Assembly (NCBI GenBank): GCA_015485155.1 | Contig: WFUF01000006.1 | Location: 1-38,449, forward strand | Reading direction: 5' to 3' | Source of the DNA: Robiginitomaculum sp. | GTDB lineage: Bacteria > Pseudomonadota > Alphaproteobacteria > Caulobacterales > Maricaulaceae | DNA length: 38,449 nucleotides | In this document: piece after piece, positions 25,370-33,235 of the stretch | Layout of the letters: each line of letters opens with the position of its first letter | Position numbering within the stretch: the first letter of the stretch is position 1 | The notes under the pieces: model-generated | The model's input: only the letters and a program-made list of their open reading frames with translations | Told to the model about the DNA's origin: nothing | Databases searched by the model: none | Made by a program: the position numbers and the translations under genes

Positions 25370-26082
25370 GAAACCGGCTTGTCAAAATAAAGCACAACGG
25401 ACTTCCCCATCAGCCGGTCGGCCAGCTTCGAAACGGGTCTGAACCATGCCGGATTTACCAAGATCTCCCATTCCAGCAGCTTTTGCCAGGCCTTGATGGC
25501 CGGATGATCTTCACGGCGGTGCCAAAATAGACATTTTAACCACCAATATGGTGAATGCAGGCCATGAGCAAAATGTCTTCCCATATGTCGCATATTCAAA
25601 TTTTCAATTGATTCCTGTAATTCCCTACGCTTGAAAATCCTTACATGCCCGCCGGGAGTATTGTGATATTCTTCGGACAATTTCCAACATATTCTTTCCG
25701 GCCATGCCGCGGGAACACTGATCGCTAATTTGCCGCCCGGTTTTAATATCCGGTTGATCTCAAGCAGGGCCTGCTCAAAATCATGAATATGCTCAAGAAC
25801 CTCGGAACATATTATCCGATCAAATGTATTGGCTGCAAAGGGAAGTTTTAGGGCGCTGGCGCAAGTCAGGCCATAGGTTTGGCCCCGATCTCCTGAGCAA
25901 TCGGGCAGAATATCAAACCCTTCGCGGGTTTTTAATAATTCTTCATGTACGAGATCAACACCAATGCACACCATGTCAGCGGCATAATAAAGTGCATGCA
26001 AGTGCCGACCGGTGCCGCAACCAAGATCCAGCACCTTCATACCGTCAGCAAGGTATAATCTGTCAAACTGTATGGTGCGCAT
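25366..26082 (-). CDS. Class I SAM-dependent methyltransferase
   Basis: The product (238 residues from ATG 26082) is a Rossmann-fold methyltransferase of the Methyltransf_11 type. Motif I is VLDLGCGTGRH (about residues 17-26), the acidic loop is GVDLVHEE, and FDRIICSEVLEHIHDFEQAL plus LKPGGKLAISVP are the later motifs. The C-terminal part (HSPYWWLKCLF) is aromatic and may bind a lipid or membrane. An upstream frame start at 26262 lies wholly inside the glycosyltransferase gene and is rejected. It overlaps the GT4 gene by 20 nt and the toroid gene by 4 nt, so the three are almost certainly co-translated. The substrate is probably the glycosyltransferase product or its lipid carrier. Confidence 0.85.
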   Translation of the reverse strand: MRTIQFDRLYLADGMKVLDLGCGTGRHLHALYYAADMVCIGVDLVHEELLKTREGFDILPDCSGDRGQTYGLTCASALKLPFAANTFDRIICSEVLEHIHDFEQALLEINRILKPGGKLAISVPAAWPERICWKLSEEYHNTPGGHVRIFKRRELQESIENLNMRHMGRHFAHGLHSPYWWLKCLFWHRREDHPAIKAWQKLLEWEILVNPAWFRPVSKLADRLMGKSVVLYFDKPVS

Positions 26083-27331
26083 GAATGGCCTTTGTGTATA
26101 AATCAAGGGCAGCCCCGGCATGGCGTTGCCAGCTGAAAATAGTTTTCGCCCGATGGGCTGCTGCTTCACCCAGAAATTTTTGTTGTTCAGGATCAGCCAG
26201 TAATTTAGCAATCGCCCTGGCCATGGCTCCGGCATCACCCTTGGGCACAATAATGCCGGCATCAGCCACTACTTCTGGCAATGCACCACCATCACTTACA
26301 ATTACCGGCGCACCACAAGCCATGGCTTCAGCCGCAGGCAGGCCAAAACCCTCAAACAAGGAAGCAGAAAGCGCAATAGTCGCCTGCCTGAAAAGATCAG
26401 CAATCTGCGCAGGCTCAAGATTGCTTTGAAATATTATGCGTTTTTGCAAGCCATGACGCTTGATAGTTTCGCTGGTTGGCCCCTCGCGCAATCTTCCGAT
26501 GATTTTCAACTGTAATTCAGGGTGAGTGTCGGCCAGTTGTGCAAATGCTTCAATTAAAACCGGCAAACCTTTTAAGGGGGTATCGGCACTGGCCGTTGCC
26601 ACGAGCAGGTTGGGTTGTCTGGCTATTGACGGGTCATGGGTGAAAATTTTTTGATCAACGCCGTTTGGCACCACATGATATTGTTCAGGGCGCCCGCCAA
26701 AGTCTTTAAGCGCTGCATTCTTTGATGCTTCAGAAACGGTCAGGATAAATGGTAATTTGCGTGCGGTTTTTGCCTGCATGGTCAGGAATTTGTGCCATCT
26801 GCGGATCAGCGCCCGCATCCACCATCTGGTTTCTGATTGCAATGCCAGTCGCAGATCAATGCTGATTGGATGATGCAAGGTGGCAATTACCGGCAAGGTC
26901 TTTTTAATATCAAGCAGGCTGTTGGCCAGAGTCTGGTTATCATGAAGCACATCATAATTATGGCCATGAGCCTTAATGAATTTGCGTAATCTGCGCCCAA
27001 AGGCATAAGGTTCACCAAATGCGCCAGAATTATGAGACAGCCATTCTGACAAATCCGACCATGTGCGCCAATGTCGCCAGCGCAAAGCTGCCAATGCGTT
27101 GTCTTTGCTAAATAAATCAAGTGAGGGCAGCTTGATCAAGCCAGCACGCGGGTCAAGTTCAGGATAAGGCGGCCCGGAAATCACATCTACCTTATGACCA
27201 AGATCAAGCAATGCTGCGCTTAAAAACCGGATATAAATACCCTGACCCCCAACAAACGGATGCGAGCGATAGCCGCTTAGCAATATTCGCAACGGCTTGG
27301 CGCCAGAAATGGAGTCATTTTTCTTCAGCAT
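26063..27331 (-). CDS. GT4 family glycosyltransferase
   Basis: The product (422 residues) is a retaining GT-B glycosyltransferase. The N-terminal domain has SHPFVGGQGIYIRFLSAAL, the usual acceptor-side loop. The C-terminal donor domain has VPNGVD, ATASADTPLKGLPVL, and the EX7E motif EGFGLPAAE followed by ACGAPVIVSDGGALPE. ATG 27331 is chosen because the longer frame to 27469 has no family sequence. It heads the GT4-methyltransferase-toroid cassette and is divergent from the MFS gene with a 197-nt gap. The sugar and acceptor cannot be read from the sequence; a lipid or surface-glycan acceptor is likely. Confidence 0.88.
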   Translation of the reverse strand: MLKKNDSISGAKPLRILLSGYRSHPFVGGQGIYIRFLSAALLDLGHKVDVISGPPYPELDPRAGLIKLPSLDLFSKDNALAALRWRHWRTWSDLSEWLSHNSGAFGEPYAFGRRLRKFIKAHGHNYDVLHDNQTLANSLLDIKKTLPVIATLHHPISIDLRLALQSETRWWMRALIRRWHKFLTMQAKTARKLPFILTVSEASKNAALKDFGGRPEQYHVVPNGVDQKIFTHDPSIARQPNLLVATASADTPLKGLPVLIEAFAQLADTHPELQLKIIGRLREGPTSETIKRHGLQKRIIFQSNLEPAQIADLFRQATIALSASLFEGFGLPAAEAMACGAPVIVSDGGALPEVVADAGIIVPKGDAGAMARAIAKLLADPEQQKFLGEAAAHRAKTIFSWQRHAGAALDLYTKAIHAHHTV

Positions 27332-27528
27332 CAGGCGCTGCCCTTTTCGTTTGTGGCGAATGTAAGCGCTGGAAGCTGCGGGGAAAAGAGCCGGGACAAA
27401 AAAAAGTGAACATAGTTCACCAAAATAACAGATTATGTTAGCAGGATCCGGCTGGTTTTTAGGTGACAATCACAGTAATTCAGGATTTTTCACTAGGCAA
27501 AGCGGTAAAACCGGGCCAAAGAGCCATC
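27332..27528. promoter_or_regulatory. Divergent promoter region of the glycosyltransferase cassette and MFS gene
   Basis: This 197-nt stretch separates the two divergent starts. Both strands carry in-frame extensions without family sequence. I found no clear operator palindrome or matched -35/-10 pair. Confidence 0.4.
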
Positions 27529-28683
27529 ATGTCAGTATCAATTCGAATTGCGTTTTTCTACGGAGCCCTGTTTCTGGGGCTTGGCGGCACATTTGCCTTT
27601 TTGCCTGTATGGTATGAGGGTCGGGGTCTGGACGGGCAATGGATCGGCTATGCCTTGGGTGCCGGAGCTGTTGCCCGTTTCTTTGCCGGGCCATTGGTGG
27701 CGGCCAAGGCCGGTCATCCTTCACATATTCCCCGTATTTTACAAATCGCGTCTTTGGTGGCACTGGCGGTTTTTATTGCTCATATTCCTTTTCGTGATCC
27801 ATTGATTTTTGTGGCTCTGGGCCTGGTGCTGGGTACAGCCTATGCTCCATTAGTGCCTCTTACCGATGCCCTGACCATGGCGCTGGAGCGTCGCAAAATA
27901 GCTCAGTATGGCCCGGTTAGAAGCGCAGGTTCCGCAGCCTTTATAATCGGCACAATGGGATGTGGCTGGCTTATTGCCAAATATGGCAGTGAAATGCTGT
28001 TGTTTTGGGCAATAGGAGCCGGCCTGTTATTGGCAATGAGTGCCAGATTACTGCCACAGGTAAAAGAAGACACCGCTTCATTAAAACCAGATCGTGCCCG
28101 GCGGCGGCTAAGTGATGCCTTATTGTTCTGTGCACGCCCGGATGTTGCAACCGCTTTACTGGTGACATTTCTAATACAGGCCAGTCACGCATTCTTTTAT
28201 GGGTTTAGTGCTTTGCTGTGGTCTGCTGCTGGTTTTTCCGGCCTGCTAATCGGGGCTTTGTTCGCATGGGGTGTGTTCTTTGAGGTGCTCATTTTCAATG
28301 TTTCGCCATGGTTTAGAAAGCTGGCCAGTCCGCAAATATTGCTGTTGATCGGGGGCTCAGCTGCTCTGGTTCGCTGGCTTGCCCTGTCAACAGAGCCAGC
28401 ACTTGGTTCTCTGATTGGTTGGCAGGTATTGCACGGGTTTTCTGCGGCAATGACAAATCTGGGCATGATGAGTTATTTGCAAAGGCATACTCCTGAGCGA
28501 CTGGTTGCCGGAGCGCAGGCGGTTAACTCCTCTCTTACCGCCGGGCTTTCCTTTGGTGTAGGCTTTGCTGTATCAGGGATTTTGTATCAGAATAGCGGTG
28601 CTGATGGCTATCTGGTGGCAGCGGCAGTGGCGGCGCTTGGCGTGCTGATTTGTCTGGGGCTTGTTTATTTCCGCCGCGGATAG
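27529..28683 (+). CDS. MFS transporter, HcaT/LacY-like (MFS_1_like)
   Basis: The product (384 residues) is a 12-helix major facilitator. The first helix has YGALFLGLGGTFAFLPVWYEGRGLDGQWIG, characteristic of the MFS_1_like group that includes HcaT and nucleoside/proton symporters. A basic loop ALERRKIAQYGPVRSAGSAAFI between helices 4 and 5 is also typical. The ATG at 27529 precedes helix 1 closely; the earlier start at 27463 is unsupported. The last 19 nt overlap the convergent dipeptide epimerase gene. Substrate unknown: aromatic acids by family name, but family labels predict poorly here. Confidence 0.85.
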   Translation: MSVSIRIAFFYGALFLGLGGTFAFLPVWYEGRGLDGQWIGYALGAGAVARFFAGPLVAAKAGHPSHIPRILQIASLVALAVFIAHIPFRDPLIFVALGLVLGTAYAPLVPLTDALTMALERRKIAQYGPVRSAGSAAFIIGTMGCGWLIAKYGSEMLLFWAIGAGLLLAMSARLLPQVKEDTASLKPDRARRRLSDALLFCARPDVATALLVTFLIQASHAFFYGFSALLWSAAGFSGLLIGALFAWGVFFEVLIFNVSPWFRKLASPQILLLIGGSAALVRWLALSTEPALGSLIGWQVLHGFSAAMTNLGMMSYLQRHTPERLVAGAQAVNSSLTAGLSFGVGFAVSGILYQNSGADGYLVAAAVAALGVLICLGLVYFRRG

Positions 28684-29672
28684 CCCCATAATTTTGAGCT
28701 TTGGGGCATAATGTGGGCGCCGGAGTATTGCAGGCCATGTGGTCGGTCTGCTTTTAACAGCAACGGGCCATCAAGATCCACCAGTGTTGCTTTTCCTGCC
28801 ACCAGTAATGCTGGCAGCATGGAAAGCGATGTAGAAACCATGCATCCGACCATGATTTTCAAACCCAGCAGTTTTGCCTGTTCACATAATCGCAGCGCTT
28901 CGGTTAGTCCTCCGGTTTTATCGAGCTTGATATTTATCATCTGATACTTACGGGCAATATTTGGCAGATCAGAGCAGGTATGCAGGCTTTCATCGGCACA
29001 CAAATCAAATCTGGTGTTTATGTGCTGCAAATCCTGATCGTATTTGGCAGGCAGAGGCTGTTCTATTGCTGCAATGGGCAGGTCATCAATCTGATCGCAC
29101 AGGGCTTGCAGGGAGTGCATATCAAATCCCTCATTGCCGTCCAGAATGAATTTTGCATCAGTCCGCGCTGCGTATATGGCTCTGATCCGTGATATGTCTT
29201 CCTTGTTTCCGGCAAGTTTGACTTTCAGCAATGGATAGTCGGAAAGCTCACTTGCTGCTTTTGCCATTTGCTGCGCAGTGGCAAGTGACAGGGTACAGGC
29301 GGTAATCATTTTTGTCGGCGGCTCCATGTTAGCCAGCTCCCATACCGGTTTTTGTACAATTTGAGCTTTGAGGTCCCAAAGGGCGCAATCAACGGCATTG
29401 CGCGCGGCACCTGCGGGCAGCATGTCCTGTAATTGCTTGCAGCTAAAAGCGATTTGCAAGGGCTCTTTTATAGAGTTTATTTGCTCGCTTACACTTTTGA
29501 TGCTTTCATTATATCTGGCATAGGGCACGCATTCACCATGGCCGGTATGGCCATTTGCATGCAGGCGAACCTCAATAAGTTCAGCAACTGATTTTTGTCC
29601 GCGGGCAATACGGAACTGCCCGGCAATTGGCCAGTTTTGACTTTCAATATCAAGATCAATTGCTATGTTCAT
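28665..29672 (-). CDS. Dipeptide epimerase (L-Ala-D/L-Glu epimerase), enolase superfamily
   Basis: The product (335 residues) belongs to the muconate lactonising subgroup of the enolase superfamily. The residues for acid-base chemistry and metal binding are in place: Lys150 and Lys152 in LLKVKLAG, Asp178 in FILDGNEGF, Glu204 in IEQPLP, Asp227 in CADES and Lys249 in INIKLDKTGG. The usual biological role is racemising L-Ala-D-Glu released from peptidoglycan, which fits a window with peptidoglycan enzymes. AGGA lies upstream of the ATG. It is divergent from mlaE (83 nt apart) and overlaps the 3' end of the MFS gene by 19 nt. Other dipeptides may be substrates. Confidence 0.88.
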   Translation of the reverse strand: MNIAIDLDIESQNWPIAGQFRIARGQKSVAELIEVRLHANGHTGHGECVPYARYNESIKSVSEQINSIKEPLQIAFSCKQLQDMLPAGAARNAVDCALWDLKAQIVQKPVWELANMEPPTKMITACTLSLATAQQMAKAASELSDYPLLKVKLAGNKEDISRIRAIYAARTDAKFILDGNEGFDMHSLQALCDQIDDLPIAAIEQPLPAKYDQDLQHINTRFDLCADESLHTCSDLPNIARKYQMINIKLDKTGGLTEALRLCEQAKLLGLKIMVGCMVSTSLSMLPALLVAGKATLVDLDGPLLLKADRPHGLQYSGAHIMPQSSKLWGYPRRK

Positions 29673-29755
29673 TTGTCACAAGTCCTAGCTTGTTGCTTAC
29701 AGTCTCTTTCGCCGGGTTAGAAAGAGCGATAGAAAAGGAAATGACAAGGGCTGAA

Positions 29756-30874
29756 ATGCAATTGCACATAGAAATATCCGGCGAAAAGACCATTGTCGCG
29801 CCTTCTGGCGACTGGCTGATCGGTGATCTGGTGCAAGTCGAGCGCAAATTGCAGGAATTGCAGACAAATATCCGGGCTGAACAAGTGGTATTTGATCTTT
29901 CCGGCTTGCAAAAAATTGACATGGCCGGAGCCTTTGTGCTGTCGCAACTGGTGCGTTCTTCAGCTTCGCCTGATGCTGATCACCATTTTATAGGCAGTCA
30001 TCCCTATGCCCGGGAGTTAATGCAGCTTGCACATCAAAACTCCAATATTTGCCTGATCCCGCCGCCAAGGCCTCACCTTATTGATGTACTCGCCAGAATT
30101 GGACAGGCAGCAGAAGATATCTGGAAAGATTTTGTGGGCACTATGGCTTTTGCCGGGCGCCTGTTCCAGACCTTGTTTAACAGCATATTGCGACCATCAC
30201 GCCTGCGTTGGCCTTCAATTATTGCACAAGCAGAAGAGGTCGGCGTAAATGCCTTGCCGATTGTTGCCTTATTGTCTTTTTTCATGGGTGCGGTTCTGGC
30301 CTTTTTAAGTGCCAACCTGTTGTCCAGCCTTGGGGTTTCATTATTTACCGTTGATCTGGTCGGAACGGCGGTTTTGCGGGAATTTGCAGTTGTGGTTACG
30401 GCTGTTATTATTGCCGGGCGTTCCAATTCTGCATTTACGGCGCAAATTGGCTCGATGAAAATGCAGCAGGAAATTGACGCTATGAAGGTGCTGGGCATTG
30501 ATCCATTTGAGGCATTGGTGATTCCGCGTGTGCTGGCTTGTGTGTTGACCATACCGCTTTTGGTATTTGCTGCCATGATTACAGGACTGCTGGGCGGCGG
30601 GCTGGTTACACTGATCGAGCTTGAGATCAGTCCGACCCTGTTTATTTCCAGAATGCACGAAGTGGTGGCGATCAATCATTTTTGGGTCGGAATGTCAAAG
30701 GCTCCGGTATTTGCCTTAATCATTGCACTGATTGGCTGCCGTCAGGGTTTGCTGGTTGGGGGTGATGTTGAATCTCTTGGCCGTCGAACCACCATATCAG
30801 TGGTGCAGGCATTGTTTTCGGTAATTCTGGTCGATGCTATTTTTGCAATGGTTTATATGGAATTGAACATATGA
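29756..30874 (+). CDS. mlaE: MlaE-type ABC permease with N-terminal STAS domain
   Basis: The product (372 residues) is the permease of an Mla-type phospholipid transporter in the inner membrane. The N-terminal 95 residues form a STAS domain (VFDLSGLQKIDMAGAFVLSQLV), the part played by the separate MlaB in E. coli. The MlaE permease follows, with VGVNALPIVALLSFFMGAVLAF, VLREFAVVVTAVIIAGRSNSAF and the conserved EIDAMKVLGIDPFEALVIPR. I choose ATG 29756, which has AAGGG 5 nt upstream; ATG 29741 is possible but its AAGGA is too close. The stop overlaps the mlaF start by 4 nt. It is the first gene of a four-gene operon. Confidence 0.9.
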   Translation: MQLHIEISGEKTIVAPSGDWLIGDLVQVERKLQELQTNIRAEQVVFDLSGLQKIDMAGAFVLSQLVRSSASPDADHHFIGSHPYARELMQLAHQNSNICLIPPPRPHLIDVLARIGQAAEDIWKDFVGTMAFAGRLFQTLFNSILRPSRLRWPSIIAQAEEVGVNALPIVALLSFFMGAVLAFLSANLLSSLGVSLFTVDLVGTAVLREFAVVVTAVIIAGRSNSAFTAQIGSMKMQQEIDAMKVLGIDPFEALVIPRVLACVLTIPLLVFAAMITGLLGGGLVTLIELEISPTLFISRMHEVVAINHFWVGMSKAPVFALIIALIGCRQGLLVGGDVESLGRRTTISVVQALFSVILVDAIFAMVYMELNI

Positions 30875-31638
30875 GTCCTGAGACAATCATTGAAGTAAAA
30901 AACTTGCGCAATGCTTTTGGCGATCATGTGGTTCATGATGGTCTGGATCTTGCCGTTCTGCGTGGCGAAGTTCTGGGGCTTGTGGGGGGCTCTGGAACCG
31001 GCAAATCGGTATTGATGAATACTATTTTGGCTTTGCGAAAACCGCAAGGCGGCCAAATTAGCGTATTGGGATCAGACATTACCAGCGCCAGTTCCCGTGA
31101 TATTGTTGCCCTGTCCAAAAACTGGGGAGTATTATTTCAAAATGGCGCCCTGTTTTCATCACTTAGTGTTCGTGAAAATGTCAAGGCGCCAATGCGTGAG
31201 CATACCAGTCTTTCCAATTCCATGATGAATGAACTTGCGGATTTACGCATTTCGTTGGCAGGTCTTGAACCTCAGGCAGGGGCTCTGTATCCCTCGGAAT
31301 TATCCGGAGGCATGCGCAAGCGGGCGGCATTGGCCCGTGCTTTAGCCCTTGATCCGCAGATTTTGTTTCTTGATGAACCAACAGCAGGGCTTGACCCGAT
31401 CGGGGCAGCATCGTTTGATGACTTGATTTTAGAGTTGAAAAACAAGCTGGGATTGACGGTTTTTATGGTCACCCATGATCTGGACAGCTTGTATACTATT
31501 TGTGATCGGATTGCGGTGCTGGCAGAAAAGAAAATGGAAATCGTAGCCCCGATTGCCGAGTTGTTGCAATCTGCTCACCCTTGGGTTCATGCTTATTTTC
31601 ACGGGCCAAGGGGTCGCGCGGCGGCAGGAGGAAAATAA
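30871..31638 (+). CDS. mlaF: MlaF-type ABC transporter ATPase
   Basis: The product (255 residues) powers the Mla phospholipid transporter. Walker A is GGSGTGKS (about residues 36-43), the signature is LSGGMRKRAALARAL, and Walker B is ILFLDEPTAGLDP; THDLDSLYTICDRI contains the switch histidine. The match to MlaF/MetN-like importer ATPases is strong, and the gene order fixes it as MlaF. It overlaps mlaE by 4 nt, and its TAA overlaps the mlaD ATG by one base. The AGGAGG ribosome site for mlaD lies at its 3' end. Confidence 0.93.
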   Translation: MSPETIIEVKNLRNAFGDHVVHDGLDLAVLRGEVLGLVGGSGTGKSVLMNTILALRKPQGGQISVLGSDITSASSRDIVALSKNWGVLFQNGALFSSLSVRENVKAPMREHTSLSNSMMNELADLRISLAGLEPQAGALYPSELSGGMRKRAALARALALDPQILFLDEPTAGLDPIGAASFDDLILELKNKLGLTVFMVTHDLDSLYTICDRIAVLAEKKMEIVAPIAELLQSAHPWVHAYFHGPRGRAAAGGK

Positions 31639-32594
31639 TGGAGTCAGAATCCAGATATGCGGTGGTTGGCGCTTTTATTTTTGCTATTTTTGCCGCAGCA
31701 ATAGTATTTATCATTTGGCTGGGACAAGTGAGCTTTGATACTGAATATTCCGAATATCAGGTAGTGTTTAAGGGGCCGGTGCGCGGATTGTCACAATCAG
31801 GAGAGGTGCGCTTTAACGGTATCAAGGTAGGTGAAGTAAATCATCTTGCTCTTGATCCTGAAGATCCTAACATGGTGCTGGCACGAATTAGAATTTTGGC
31901 ACAAACCCCGATCAAGGAGGACAGTTACGCCCAATTAGAACCGCAAGGCATAACCGGCCTTTCATACATACAGATATATGGTGGCAGCACAAACAGTAAA
32001 AAGCTAACCAGAATGCCGGGAGATGCTTATGCAAAAATCCCGGCAAAGACGGCACAGATTGATGATTTGGTCGCAGGTGGAGAAGATTTGATATTGTCTG
32101 CAAATACAGCTTTGGTGCGGATAAATGCCTTGTTAAGCACAAAGAATATTGAAGAATTTTCCAAAACCCTTGCCAATATCCAGTCCATATCCTCCCAATT
32201 GTCCGAGGAAGGTAGTCTTGCCAATGATCTTGGTGAAGCCTTGCGGGCAACGGCCAGTGCCGCACAGGAAATTGAAAACACGGCGCGCAGCTTTTCTGAA
32301 CTGGGCAAATCAGGCAACAGGCTGATCGCAGAAGATGCCAAAGAGATGATTGCGCAAATTGAAACGGCAGCATCAGAATTACAGGCCACTTCCAAGCAGG
32401 CCGGTGAACTGATCGCTCAGGTTTCTGATCCGCTTGACAGGTTTTCAGATGAGGGTGTTAGCGAGATCATTCTGGCTTTGCGAGATATGCGAGCGGTCTT
32501 GCAATCCATGGAGCGAGTGATTGAGGAGGTTGATCGTGATCCACTGGAATTCATGGCCGGTGAGCCCATAACCGAAGTGGAGGTGCCGCGATGA
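31638..32594 (+). CDS. mlaD: MlaD-type MCE domain substrate-binding protein
   Basis: The product (318 residues) is a periplasmic MCE-domain protein that forms the lipid-binding ring of the transporter. One N-terminal membrane anchor (about residues 8-30) precedes the MCE domain (YQVVFKGPVRGLSQSGEVRFNGIKVGEV, then AQLEPQGITGLSYIQI). A long helical, Ala/Glu-rich tail follows. The ATG at 31638 follows a strong AGGAGG site and one-base overlap with mlaF; the frame start at 31581 is inside mlaF. The 3' end overlaps the lipoprotein gene by 4 nt. The tail is longer than in E. coli MlaD and resembles alphaproteobacterial forms. Confidence 0.92.
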   Translation: MESESRYAVVGAFIFAIFAAAIVFIIWLGQVSFDTEYSEYQVVFKGPVRGLSQSGEVRFNGIKVGEVNHLALDPEDPNMVLARIRILAQTPIKEDSYAQLEPQGITGLSYIQIYGGSTNSKKLTRMPGDAYAKIPAKTAQIDDLVAGGEDLILSANTALVRINALLSTKNIEEFSKTLANIQSISSQLSEEGSLANDLGEALRATASAAQEIENTARSFSELGKSGNRLIAEDAKEMIAQIETAASELQATSKQAGELIAQVSDPLDRFSDEGVSEIILALRDMRAVLQSMERVIEEVDRDPLEFMAGEPITEVEVPR

Positions 32595-33235
32595 AAACTT
32601 TTGCGCTTAAAATATATCTGGTGCTGGCAGGCTTGTTCCTGCTGCCTGGGTGTATTTCGCTGATCCCGGAAGCTGGGCCGGGCCCGGACATTTATCGCTT
32701 GTCTTCGGTGCCCGAAGATAACGGCAAAGATGCAAGAACTGGCGGTGCTGTTGTGCTATTGCCGATAGTGCAGGCTCCAAAGGAGTTGAGAAACAATCGG
32801 GTGGCTTTGATATTGCAGCCACAAACCATTTCATATGCGGCCAATGCCAGATGGGCCGCTGCAACTCCTGAAATGCTGCAATCATTACTGGCAGATACTT
32901 TTCGCGAACGCAATTTTATGCAGGTTGTTCTACCTGCTGATGGTTTGGATGCGCCAATAGAGGTGCGGGTCAGCTTGCAGAACTTTGAGGCCTATTACGA
33001 TCAGGGCCAGGCTGCGCCGCCGCTGGCTCGGGTGGGTTTTCGGGTGCAGTTGATTGATCGTGTATCCAGAACCCTGCTGGGCGAGCAGAAGTTTGTAGCA
33101 CAGGCAAGATCAAAGGATGTTCGCCTTGGCTCCATTGTTGCTGCCATAGATGAGGCAACCCATAATACTGCGAGCCAAATCAGTCACTGGGTAATGACGT
33201 CTGCTATATCTTCGCCTGCTATGTCTGCTCAATGA
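32591..33235 (+). CDS. ABC-type transport auxiliary lipoprotein, PqiC/LptE-like family
   Basis: The product (214 residues) is a predicted outer-membrane lipoprotein: the signal ends LLPGC (Cys21). The rest has the ABC_trans_aux pattern: IYRLSSVP, a ...GAVVLLPIVQAPKELRNNRVALI strand region, then ...YAANARWAAATPEMLQSLLADTF. In MCE systems this family (PqiC type) bridges the transporter to the outer membrane and takes the place of MlaC/MlaA. It is the last gene of the mla operon; its stop lies inside the 3' end of the convergent TipN-like gene (17-nt overlap). Confidence 0.85.
   Translation: MKTFALKIYLVLAGLFLLPGCISLIPEAGPGPDIYRLSSVPEDNGKDARTGGAVVLLPIVQAPKELRNNRVALILQPQTISYAANARWAAATPEMLQSLLADTFRERNFMQVVLPADGLDAPIEVRVSLQNFEAYYDQGQAAPPLARVGFRVQLIDRVSRTLLGEQKFVAQARSKDVRLGSIVAAIDEATHNTASQISHWVMTSAISSPAMSAQ

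Noticed and set aside
26083-26262. N-terminal extension of the methyltransferase
   Set aside because: It lies fully within the glycosyltransferase coding region and shows no methyltransferase sequence before residue 61.
30073-30675. Long minus-strand frame of 200 residues opposite mlaE
   Set aside because: It is the complement of a strongly conserved permease; the product is rich in Thr, Ser and Ile with no recognisable domain and no ribosome site.
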